A stretch of 5,053 bases of DNA from an uncultured Flavobacteriia bacterium. Lineage in GTDB: Bacteria > Bacteroidota > Bacteroidia > Flavobacteriales_D > Crocinitomicaceae. Positions 1 to 5,053 of the stretch are shown in pieces. The stretch is from contig CAIYXD010000600.1 of NCBI GenBank assembly GCA_903930085.1, positions 1 to 5,053 of the forward strand, given 5' to 3'. Both the position numbers and the translations under genes were made by a program. The notes under the pieces are model-generated. The model was not told the origin of the DNA and searched no databases. It worked only from the letters and a program-made list of their open reading frames with translations. Positions within the stretch are counted from its first letter, which is position 1. Every line of letters begins with the position of its first letter.

Positions 1-1357
1 ACAAAGTCAAATGCTTTTGTGGCCAGGCGCTGTAATTGATTATGGCGGCTCTACTGTAAATACGATACAATTTTTACCTGGAACTTCACCCGGAAAACCC
101 TACGATTTGAATGGTATTACAGAAATGATTGAAAATTCCATTAATAATATGGAATACATGCTCATCAGTTCTTTGCGCCGTGCTACTCAAAAATCAAAAC
201 CGCGGGTTGGCTTTTTGCAAGGTCACGGAGAACTTACTTTTGCACAAACACAGCGCGCACGTTCACTTATCGCTCCATATTATGCTATTGCAGATGTTTC
301 AATTAATGATTCTCTTGCCGCTTTGGAAAATATTGACGGATTGATAATTGCCCGACCTACGCAGAAATTTAGTGATCGTGAACTGTATATTATCGACCAA
401 TTTGTTATGCGTGGCGGACGATTAATGTGTTTTCTTGACGCGTTAAATTTGGACGAAGATTCCTTGAATAAAAATGGAATGACGCATACAACGCGCAATG
501 AAACAGGATTAGAGCGCATGTTATTTGATTATGGATTAAAATTGAATGATAATTATGTTGTAGATGCACGTTGCGCGCCGAAACCGGTTCCTTTTGCAAA
601 ACAATCTATGATTCCTTGGTTTTTTCATGTTTTGGCATCGCCAACGCGTCATCCGATTTCTAGAAATCTTGAACCTGTTTCTTTGAAATATGCCAGCGAA
701 ATTCAATTCGTTGGAAATAGCAAGAATACCTTAACGCCAATATTAACTTCTTCCACCAATTCCAATGTTACTGGTTTAGCTCCAATGGTAAATTTGGGAA
801 TGCCTTTGAATTATGGTAAAAACCCAGAATTAATTGGTAATCCAACCGCTGAAATTAACAAAAGATGTCTTGCAGGTTTAGCGGAAGGGAAATTTGAATC
901 TTATTTCAAAAATAGAATCGTGGAAGAATTCGCAAATAATCCACTTTCCAAAGACAAAGGACAAAGTACAAAAGAAGGAAAAGTTCTCTTGATTGGAAAC
1001 GGAAGATTTATTGCTAATTCATACGATTCTATGCCAGCAAAAAATGGTATTGACTTCATGTACCGACCAACTGAATTCAATGATTTGAGAATGGATACGG
1101 AATTGGCACAAGTTGGCGTTCCACTTTATTTTGGTAACCAGGAATTTTTCCAGAATCTAGCCGATTACATGTTGGGAGATCATTCTGTGATTGACATTCG
1201 AAGCAGACAAATCGATATTCATGCAATTGACAAAGAAAAAATCAAATCAGATGCTACATTTTATAAAATTATAAACCTACTCCTTCCGGTAGTTTTAGTT
1301 TTGCTTTTTGCACTTGTGATGAGCTATATCCGCAAACGAAAATACGTCCAAAAATAA
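1..1357 (+). CDS. gldG: GldG, gliding-motility-associated ABC transporter substrate-binding-like subunit (5' end outside window)
   Basis: The frame is open from the left edge (first whole codon at position 2), so the ATG at 11 is internal and the true start lies upstream. The visible 451 residues compare with about 550 for the family, so roughly the first 100 residues, including the N-terminal membrane helix, are missing. Counting from the first whole codon, I see GFLQGHGEL (70-78), IIARPTQKFSD (115-125), an FDYGLKLND segment (175-183) followed by DARCAPKPVPF (188-198), and NQEFFQNLADYML (379-391) leading into IDIRSR. All fit the GldG / ABC-type auxiliary domain pattern I know. One hydrophobic helix at about 421-443 is followed by a basic tail (RKRKY), which suggests a large periplasmic domain anchored at the C-terminus. 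In Flavobacterium johnsoniae GldG works with permease GldF and ATPase GldA in gliding. The transported substrate is unknown, and having gldG alone does not prove that this organism glides. gldF would be expected just upstream. Confidence 0.9.
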   Translation, partial: QSQMLLWPGAVIDYGGSTVNTIQFLPGTSPGKPYDLNGITEMIENSINNMEYMLISSLRRATQKSKPRVGFLQGHGELTFAQTQRARSLIAPYYAIADVSINDSLAALENIDGLIIARPTQKFSDRELYIIDQFVMRGGRLMCFLDALNLDEDSLNKNGMTHTTRNETGLERMLFDYGLKLNDNYVVDARCAPKPVPFAKQSMIPWFFHVLASPTRHPISRNLEPVSLKYASEIQFVGNSKNTLTPILTSSTNSNVTGLAPMVNLGMPLNYGKNPELIGNPTAEINKRCLAGLAEGKFESYFKNRIVEEFANNPLSKDKGQSTKEGKVLLIGNGRFIANSYDSMPAKNGIDFMYRPTEFNDLRMDTELAQVGVPLYFGNQEFFQNLADYMLGDHSVIDIRSRQIDIHAIDKEKIKSDATFYKIINLLLPVVLVLLFALVMSYIRKRKYVQK

Positions 1358-1361
1358 CACA

Positions 1362-2393
1362 ATGAAGAAACTGATAATTTTAATTATTGCCATTGGAACA
1401 CTCGGCTTTCTAGGTTGGTATACAATGACTCTTATGGAAAATAAGGGCAAATCAGATACGGAACTAATTGAGTTTTCAATAGCCGATACAAGCACGGTAG
1501 ATAAAATTATAGTTACAGATGCCTTTTCCAATAAAATAGAAATTGTACGAGAAGGAAATCGTTGGACAGATATTGGTGGAGCGTGCATCATGCAAGAAAA
1601 TGCCAACTTTATGCTGGAAGCTTTCAAAAATATCGAATTCAAAGGTTATTTGCCAGATAATGCGCAAAAACAATTCACAAAAATCATGACCACGCAGCAC
1701 ACAAAAGTGGAGATTTTTCAAAATGGGGATTGGGTAAAAACATGGTATATTGGTCCGCCATCTGCCGATCATTACGGACAAATAATGTTACTAGATTCCG
1801 ATGCTTCTGGGAAAAGCGATATTCCTGTTATGATGAAAATTAAAGGAACTCAGGGAATTATTGAACCACGCTTTTTTGCGGACAAGCGCAAATGGATGTG
1901 CACCAATATTTTTGCAGTTCCATTAGATCGTATTTCGCGCGTGGATGTTAAAAATTACGAAGCACCAAAACATAGTTTCACAGTAACAAAAAAGGGTTCG
2001 GAATTAGATGTTTATCAGCAGGGACGAAAGTTGCAAAAAGTAGATACTGCGATGATTTTTAGATACTTGCACAACTATAAGAAAATTCACTTCGATCTTG
2101 CAAATTTTGAATTATCGAATAAGCAAATCGATAGTATGAAGCGCACAAAACCGTTTATCGTTCTCACGGTGACGGAAACAGATAAAAAACAAACTAAATT
2201 ACGTATGTTTCGCATCAAAACAGATGATTTCCAAGTGAATGAATTTGGCGATGTTGTAAGTGTAGACATGAATAAATTCTGGTGCGAACTGCCAAATGGC
2301 GAAATGGTAAAATGCCAGTATTTCGTGTTTAATCCAATCATTTTAGGCCATATCTATTTCCCGCTTCTGTTAGGTGAAAAAGCGAAAAATTAG
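1362..2393 (+). CDS. DUF4340-like membrane-anchored periplasmic protein, probable partner of GldFG
   Basis: A 343-residue protein of unknown biochemical role. It starts four bases after the gldG stop, which supports co-transcription and a shared complex. Residues 3-24 form one strongly hydrophobic helix after MKK, either an uncleaved anchor or a signal peptide without a lipobox. The rest is soluble and presumably periplasmic. Recognisable blocks are WTD (68-70), a QHTKVEIFQNGDWVKTWY stretch (112-129), GIIEPRFFADKRKW (165-178), and a C-terminal block FWCELPNGEMVKCQYF (306-321) followed by NPIILGHIYFP. I recall similar proteins in Flavobacteriales annotated as DUF4340 domain-containing, and DUF4340 proteins are often encoded beside GldG-type ABC auxiliary genes. 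Cysteines lie at 75, 180, 308 and 318. The start is the first ATG and gives a complete helix. There is no Shine-Dalgarno site. The family label rests on memory and context. That the gene is real is near certain. Confidence 0.7.
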   Translation: MKKLIILIIAIGTLGFLGWYTMTLMENKGKSDTELIEFSIADTSTVDKIIVTDAFSNKIEIVREGNRWTDIGGACIMQENANFMLEAFKNIEFKGYLPDNAQKQFTKIMTTQHTKVEIFQNGDWVKTWYIGPPSADHYGQIMLLDSDASGKSDIPVMMKIKGTQGIIEPRFFADKRKWMCTNIFAVPLDRISRVDVKNYEAPKHSFTVTKKGSELDVYQQGRKLQKVDTAMIFRYLHNYKKIHFDLANFELSNKQIDSMKRTKPFIVLTVTETDKKQTKLRMFRIKTDDFQVNEFGDVVSVDMNKFWCELPNGEMVKCQYFVFNPIILGHIYFPLLLGEKAKN

Positions 2394-2512
2394 ATCCAAA
2401 GTGCCTAATATCCTTTAAAGCAATTGAACATACTGAACGGTTGCAAGTAATGAAATTTATTTTTTACAGTTCCTATAGAATTGTTAATAAAAACTTTAAA
2501 AAATTTGGGCGA

Positions 2513-2540
2513 AGCGAACTGTATTTATCAATAGTTCGTT
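2513..2540 (+). repeat. Short imperfect inverted repeat upstream of dnaN
   Basis: CGAACT (2515-2520) pairs with AGTTCG (2533-2538). With flanking A-T and G-T pairs it reaches about 10 pairs (2513-2522 with 2531-2540) around an 8-base loop. No U-tract follows, so it is not an intrinsic terminator. It ends on the first base of the candidate dnaN promoter box, so it could be an operator-like site. It could equally be chance. Confidence 0.3.
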
Positions 2541-2547
2541 AGATTTG
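2540..2547 (+). promoter_or_regulatory. Candidate dnaN promoter, Bacteroidota -7 box
   Basis: TAGATTTG fits the Bacteroidota primary-sigma -7 consensus TAnnTTTG exactly and would start transcription roughly 10 bases before the dnaN ATG at 2564. I find no TTTG at the expected distance for the -33 box; the nearest, at 2504-2507, is too far. The same -7 pattern also occurs inside gldG (444-451 and 789-796), so the motif alone is weak evidence. Its position just before a gene start is what supports it. Confidence 0.45.
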
Positions 2548-2563
2548 GAATAAATTACTTGCG

Positions 2564-3682
2564 ATGAATTTTATTATATCAAGCACAACCTTACTTAAAC
2601 ATTTACAAAGTATTTCTGGCGTTTTAAGCACGAGTAACTCTTTGCCCATCTTGGATAACTTTCTGTTTGAAATAGTGGATGGCCAATTAACCGTTTCCGC
2701 TTCTGACTTGGAAACTACCATGCGGACGACGCTAGAAATCGAAGCAAACGAAACAGGTAAAATAGCTATTCCAGCAAAAATACTTTTGGATGTACTGAAA
2801 AATTTACCAGATCAACCGTGTACGTTTTTAGTAGACAAAACTAATTTTTCAATCGAGATTGCCTACGACAATGGAAAAGCCAAAATGGTAGGTTTCGATG
2901 GCGAGGATTATCCACGCACTCCGAAAATTGAAAATAGCAATACACTCAAAATTTCAGGTGAAATCATTTCAAAAGCAATCAACAAAACACTTTTCGCAAC
3001 TGGAAATGATGATTTGCGCCCAGTAATGAGTGGCGTTTTTTGTCAATTTAGTCCGGAAGAAATTATTTTTGTTGCAACAGACGCCCACAAATTAGTTCGT
3101 TACAAACGCACGGATTCGCAGGCATCAGGAAGCTCCTCTTTTATTCTTCCAAAGAAACCTTTGAATTTGTTGAAATCTAATTTAAGCGGTTCAGAAGAAG
3201 TTCAATTGGAATACAACGAATCAAATGCTGTTTTCACATTCAACGATATCGTTTTGATTTGCCGTTTAATCGATGGGAAATATCCAAACTACGAAGCAGT
3301 AATTCCAAAAGAGAACCCGAATGTTCTTACCATTGATAGAACGCAATTTTTAAGTTCAATTCGCCGCGTTTCTATTTTTGCAAATAAGACAACGCACCAG
3401 ATAAAATTAAAATTAGCTGGTTCAGAATTAGCGCTTTCTGCTGAAGATATCGATTTTTCAAATGAATCCAATGAGCGACTTACGTGCAACTACGATGGCG
3501 ATGACATGGAAATTGGATTTAATTCCCGTTTTCTTATGGAAATGCTTAACAATATTGAATCAACAGAAATTAGACTGGAAATGAGCGAACCATCCAAAGC
3601 AGGATTACTTATGCCGGCAGTGAAAGAAAATAAGCACGAAGATATATTGATGCTGGTTATGCCAGTTATGTTGAACCGATAA
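2564..3682 (+). CDS. dnaN: DNA polymerase III subunit beta (sliding clamp)
   Basis: A complete 372-residue beta clamp, the normal family length. It is the ring-shaped homodimer that encircles DNA, tethers the replicative polymerase and recruits other replication and repair proteins through a hydrophobic pocket. Three clamp domains are expected at about 1-120, 130-247 and 248-372. Pocket elements are visible: ATDAHKL (171-177, equivalent to ATDGHRL in E. coli), DGKYPNYEAVIP (237-248), and the C-terminal MPVMLNR (366-372, equivalent to MPMRL). The N-terminal SNSLPILDNFLFE (24-36) and SASDLE (45-50) are also typical. The start at 2564 is the first ATG and gives the standard N-terminus (MNFIISSTTLLKHL). 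No Shine-Dalgarno site is present, as is usual in this phylum. It lies 170 bases after the DUF4340-like gene and ends at a strong terminator. No key residue appears to be missing. Confidence 0.98.
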   Translation: MNFIISSTTLLKHLQSISGVLSTSNSLPILDNFLFEIVDGQLTVSASDLETTMRTTLEIEANETGKIAIPAKILLDVLKNLPDQPCTFLVDKTNFSIEIAYDNGKAKMVGFDGEDYPRTPKIENSNTLKISGEIISKAINKTLFATGNDDLRPVMSGVFCQFSPEEIIFVATDAHKLVRYKRTDSQASGSSSFILPKKPLNLLKSNLSGSEEVQLEYNESNAVFTFNDIVLICRLIDGKYPNYEAVIPKENPNVLTIDRTQFLSSIRRVSIFANKTTHQIKLKLAGSELALSAEDIDFSNESNERLTCNYDGDDMEIGFNSRFLMEMLNNIESTEIRLEMSEPSKAGLLMPAVKENKHEDILMLVMPVMLNR

Positions 3683-3701
3683 TTAAAATGTTCCAACTTA
3701 C

Positions 3702-3728
3702 AAGCCTACTTTTAAGTAGGCTTTTTTT
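3702..3728 (+). terminator. Intrinsic terminator of dnaN
   Basis: AAGCCTACT (3702-3710) and AGTAGGCTT (3715-3723) form a perfect 9-bp stem around a TTTA loop, with a run of seven T at 3722-3728 that overlaps the stem base. The stem begins 20 bases after the dnaN stop codon. The opposite strand has no matching U-tract, so it should act only on + strand transcription. Confidence 0.92.
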
Positions 3729-3739
3729 ATGTCAAATAG

Positions 3740-3771
3740 TTTTCAAATTTCTGTTTAATTCGTTATATTTG
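3740..3771 (+). promoter_or_regulatory. Candidate promoter for the lipoprotein gene
   Basis: TATATTTG at 3764-3771 matches the Bacteroidota -7 consensus TAnnTTTG exactly. A TTTTC at 3740-3744, one base off a TTTG -33 box, lies 19 bases upstream, within the usual spacing. It sits right behind the dnaN terminator, where a new transcription unit is expected. Its -7 box ends only four bases before the ATG at 3776, so the predicted transcript would have almost no 5' leader. Confidence 0.55.
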
Positions 3772-3775
3772 AAAT

Positions 3776-4711
3776 ATGCCGAATACCTTCCGTTTTCTGA
3801 TCCTTTCTCATCCGCGTTACTTTCCGCTGCTGGCTTTGGTGTTCGTTACTTCTTGTGGATTGAAATATGTTCCAGTGGAATCTCCACAATCGTTTGAGCA
3901 ACGACGACACGATGCAGTTGAGAAATATGTAACAAGTCAGTTGGCTTCTGAAAATTTACCTTATACATCCATCGCATTTGGAGAATCTCAGGTTATAAAA
4001 CCCATAAGCTATAAATTGTTGGATTCGCTTTACCTTCTTAAATACAATTTGGAAAACCAAGGTCGATTCGATAAGGAATTGGAGCAGAGAATAGAAAATT
4101 ACCGCATTATTGCTTTGAATGATACCAACCAAGTACTTTATATAGAAAATCACATTTTCACGCTTGGAAAAGGCGACACACTCGAATTTTATTCTGCTCT
4201 GTTTCAAATGGAAAAAGATCTTGAAATAGACGATATCGTCCTTCAAGAAAGCGTTTTTCTTCCTGCAAAATATAAAAAAGCATACTTAAGCTACCTTTTC
4301 GAAGAAGCTTTTATTCTCCCCGATTATGCACCAACACAAGAAGAAATTAAGTTTTATTCCTACTATAAGAATGTACTTCCTTCGCTTTCCAAAGCGGAAA
4401 AGGATCCTTTTATTTTGCACACATTGACACTAATGCAATTAGCGGCTAGAATTAAATCCACATCTACTTCTGCACTCTTGAAAGCACAAACCACCGATTT
4501 GTTTCACGGAAAAAGTTACGCGATAAAAAACGAACTATTTTCTCCAATACTAGAAAATAGTGAGGTAAACTCCCTAAATGAACAAACTATAACTGGTTAT
4601 ACGTTTACGTATTCCTGCACAACAAATGGAGCCAATTCACTGTCTGAAAGCGCTAGCTACTCCATGGAATACGATGCCTATTTGCGCTTGAAAAAAGCCG
4701 TGAAATTATAG
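3776..4711 (+). CDS. Uncharacterised lipoprotein
   Basis: A 311-residue protein I cannot assign to a named family. The N-terminus is a lipoprotein signal peptide: arginines at 6 and 14, a hydrophobic stretch (about 15-25), and a lipobox-like VFVTS before Cys27, the predicted acylated residue. The mature protein starts CGLKYVPVES. It lacks the acidic residues close after the cysteine that mark the surface-export signal of Capnocytophaga and Flavobacterium lipoproteins, so a periplasm-facing anchor is more likely. The mature region has mixed, mostly polar character with YTSIAFGES (63-71), a charged, probably helical part (about 83-110), RIIALNDTNQVLYIENH (110-126), and a Tyr-rich stretch (about 170-200). 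The tail from about 270 (TGYTFTYSC) is Thr/Ser/Tyr-rich and perhaps beta-stranded. I have a vague memory of similar proteins in Flavobacteriales but no function. The ATG at 3776 is the only start that keeps the whole signal peptide. A terminator before it and a gap after it suggest it is monocistronic. Confidence 0.8.
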   Translation: MPNTFRFLILSHPRYFPLLALVFVTSCGLKYVPVESPQSFEQRRHDAVEKYVTSQLASENLPYTSIAFGESQVIKPISYKLLDSLYLLKYNLENQGRFDKELEQRIENYRIIALNDTNQVLYIENHIFTLGKGDTLEFYSALFQMEKDLEIDDIVLQESVFLPAKYKKAYLSYLFEEAFILPDYAPTQEEIKFYSYYKNVLPSLSKAEKDPFILHTLTLMQLAARIKSTSTSALLKAQTTDLFHGKSYAIKNELFSPILENSEVNSLNEQTITGYTFTYSCTTNGANSLSESASYSMEYDAYLRLKKAVKL

Positions 4712-4784
4712 CTACTTCCTGTTCATTTTCAATTTCACTAGTCGCAACTGCTTGTAGATTTAAATATTTCGAATATAAAGCCAC

Positions 4785-4804
4785 CTAAATTGGTAATTTA
4801 GTTT
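4785..4804 (+). terminator. Weak possible terminator after the lipoprotein gene
   Basis: CTAAATT (4785-4791) and AATTTAG (4795-4801) form a 7-bp, AT-rich stem with a GGT loop, followed by only three T and then mixed bases. It lies about 73 bases after the lipoprotein stop. The stem is weak and the tail short, so termination here is uncertain, but no better candidate exists in this gap. Confidence 0.3.
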
Positions 4805-4847
4805 CACTTCTTCATAACATTTATTAAATTCACGCATATTTTTAGAC

Positions 4848-4881
4848 TTTACAATAAAGTTTAAATTAAATTTTAATTTAG
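4848..4881 (+). promoter_or_regulatory. Weak candidate promoter for the YfhO-like gene
   Basis: TAATTTAG at 4874-4881 differs at one base from the Bacteroidota -7 consensus TAnnTTTG. TTTA at 4848-4851 is one base off the -33 TTTG, with 22 bases between. Transcription would begin only a few bases before the ATG at 4888. The whole stretch is very AT-rich, so near matches are expected by chance and this is only the best local candidate. Confidence 0.25.
4862..4880 (+). repeat. AT-only near-palindrome upstream of the YfhO-like gene
   Basis: TAAATTAAA (4862-4870) is the perfect reverse complement of TTTAATTTA (4872-4880), with a single T between. The 19-base dyad ends 7 bases before the ATG at 4888 and overlaps the weak -7 candidate. 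Its geometry suits a dimeric repressor operator. The composition is pure A/T in an AT-rich gap, so chance is a serious alternative. Confidence 0.3.
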
Positions 4882-4887
4882 AATAAC

Positions 4888-5053
4888 ATGAAATTTAATC
4901 TTAAAAAAATTATTCCACATTTTGTTGCAATAAGTACTTTTTTAATTCTCTCTTGTATTTACTTTTCTCCTATTTTCAATGATTACATTTTGAAGCAAAG
5001 TGATATTCAACAATATAGGGGAATGGAAAAAGAAATAGTGGATTATCGACTTA
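4888..5053 (+). CDS. YfhO-family polytopic membrane protein, N-terminal fragment (3' end outside window)
   Basis: An open frame of 55 codons runs off the right edge. A basic start (MKFNLKK) is followed by one hydrophobic helix at about 11-30 ending in IYFSPIF, then a loop containing KQSDIQQYRGMEKEIVDYR (36-54). This order, a first helix ending in YFSP and then SDIxQxxGMxKE(I/Q)xDxR, is what I recall from the long YfhO-family membrane proteins of Bacteroidota. These usually exceed 700 residues and have many helices. YfhO proteins are thought to have a GT-C-like glycosyltransferase fold; Bacillus subtilis YfhO is linked to glycosylation of lipoteichoic acid. Asp39 in the first external loop is where GT-C enzymes usually place a catalytic acid (inference). 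The start at 4888 gives the expected N-terminus. There is no Shine-Dalgarno site. The substrate cannot be predicted from this fragment. Confidence 0.75.
   Translation, partial: MKFNLKKIIPHFVAISTFLILSCIYFSPIFNDYILKQSDIQQYRGMEKEIVDYRL

Larger units (their letters stand above)
2440..2565 (+). repeat. Long-range inverted repeat bracketing the dnaN leader
   Basis: GCAAGTAAT at 2443-2451 is the exact reverse complement of ATTACTTGC at 2554-2562. Allowing G-U pairs and one further A-U pair, the match extends to 2440-2451 against 2554-2565. The right arm therefore runs into the first two bases of the dnaN ATG at 2564. In an RNA containing both arms, about 12 pairs could close a loop of 102 bases and cover the start codon. 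A 9-base perfect repeat in 170 AT-rich bases can also arise by chance, so function is only suggested. Confidence 0.35.

Noticed and set aside
11..13. ATG at 11 as the start of gldG
   Set aside because: The frame is open to the window edge and the family has about 100 more residues, including a membrane helix, on the N-terminal side. This ATG is an internal Met codon.
444..451. TAAATTTG promoter-like boxes inside gldG (also at 789-796)
   Set aside because: They match the -7 consensus but sit within coding sequence far from any gene start. They show how often the motif occurs by chance.
1295..1642. 115-residue - strand open frame
   Set aside because: It lies antisense across the gldG/DUF4340-like junction, has no recognisable motif, and is a by-product of the coding strand composition. 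The other - strand frames, for example 280-519 and 3956-4246, fail for the same reason.
2525..2533. TTATCAATA resembling a DnaA box before dnaN
   Set aside because: It has two mismatches to TTATNCACA, occurs singly, and lies in an AT-rich gap without a cluster of boxes or dnaA nearby. It is not evidence for an origin.
3688..3897. 69-residue + strand open frame across the dnaN terminator and lipoprotein start
   Set aside because: It runs through the terminator hairpin and overlaps the signal peptide codons of the much better supported lipoprotein gene in another frame.
4764..4776. Small hairpin ATATT-TCG-AATAT in the 4712-4887 gap
   Set aside because: Five A-T pairs are too weak for a terminator and no U-tract follows.

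Overview
The window reads like an ordinary chromosomal segment of a member of the Bacteroidota, most likely order Flavobacteriales. The evidence is a GldG homologue, AT-rich coding sequence, no Shine-Dalgarno sites at the gene starts, promoter boxes that fit the Bacteroidota TAnnTTTG pattern, and a dnaN gene next to gldG rather than beside dnaA/recF. A Crocinitomicaceae/Fluviicola-like affiliation is a guess from memory of similar proteins. Every convincing gene is on the + strand.

Layout. Positions 1-1357 hold the C-terminal part of gldG, cut by the left window edge. It is the substrate-binding-like subunit of the GldFG ABC-type complex. Four bases later comes a 343-residue, membrane-anchored, probably periplasmic DUF4340-like protein (1362-2393). 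A 170-base gap (2394-2563) follows, with a candidate promoter and two inverted repeats. It leads into a complete dnaN (2564-3682), the sliding clamp of DNA polymerase III. A strong intrinsic terminator (3702-3728) closes dnaN. Just after it lies a candidate promoter placed so close to the next start codon that the mRNA could be leaderless. That gene (3776-4711) encodes a lipoprotein of unknown function. A second gap (4712-4887) holds only weak AT-rich hairpins and a weak promoter candidate. The window ends inside the first 55 codons of a large polytopic membrane protein that looks like a YfhO-family member (4888 onward).

How the genes relate. gldG and the DUF4340-like gene are almost certainly co-transcribed and probably act in one envelope complex. 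dnaN may be reached by read-through from that operon, by its own promoter, or both. The terminator separates it from the lipoprotein gene. I see no mobile element, CRISPR array, RNA gene, defence system or sign of horizontal transfer. No new multi-gene system is evident. The items most worth a second look are the gene between gldG and dnaN, the inverted repeat whose right arm reaches the dnaN start codon, the possible leaderless lipoprotein mRNA, and the unassigned lipoprotein itself.
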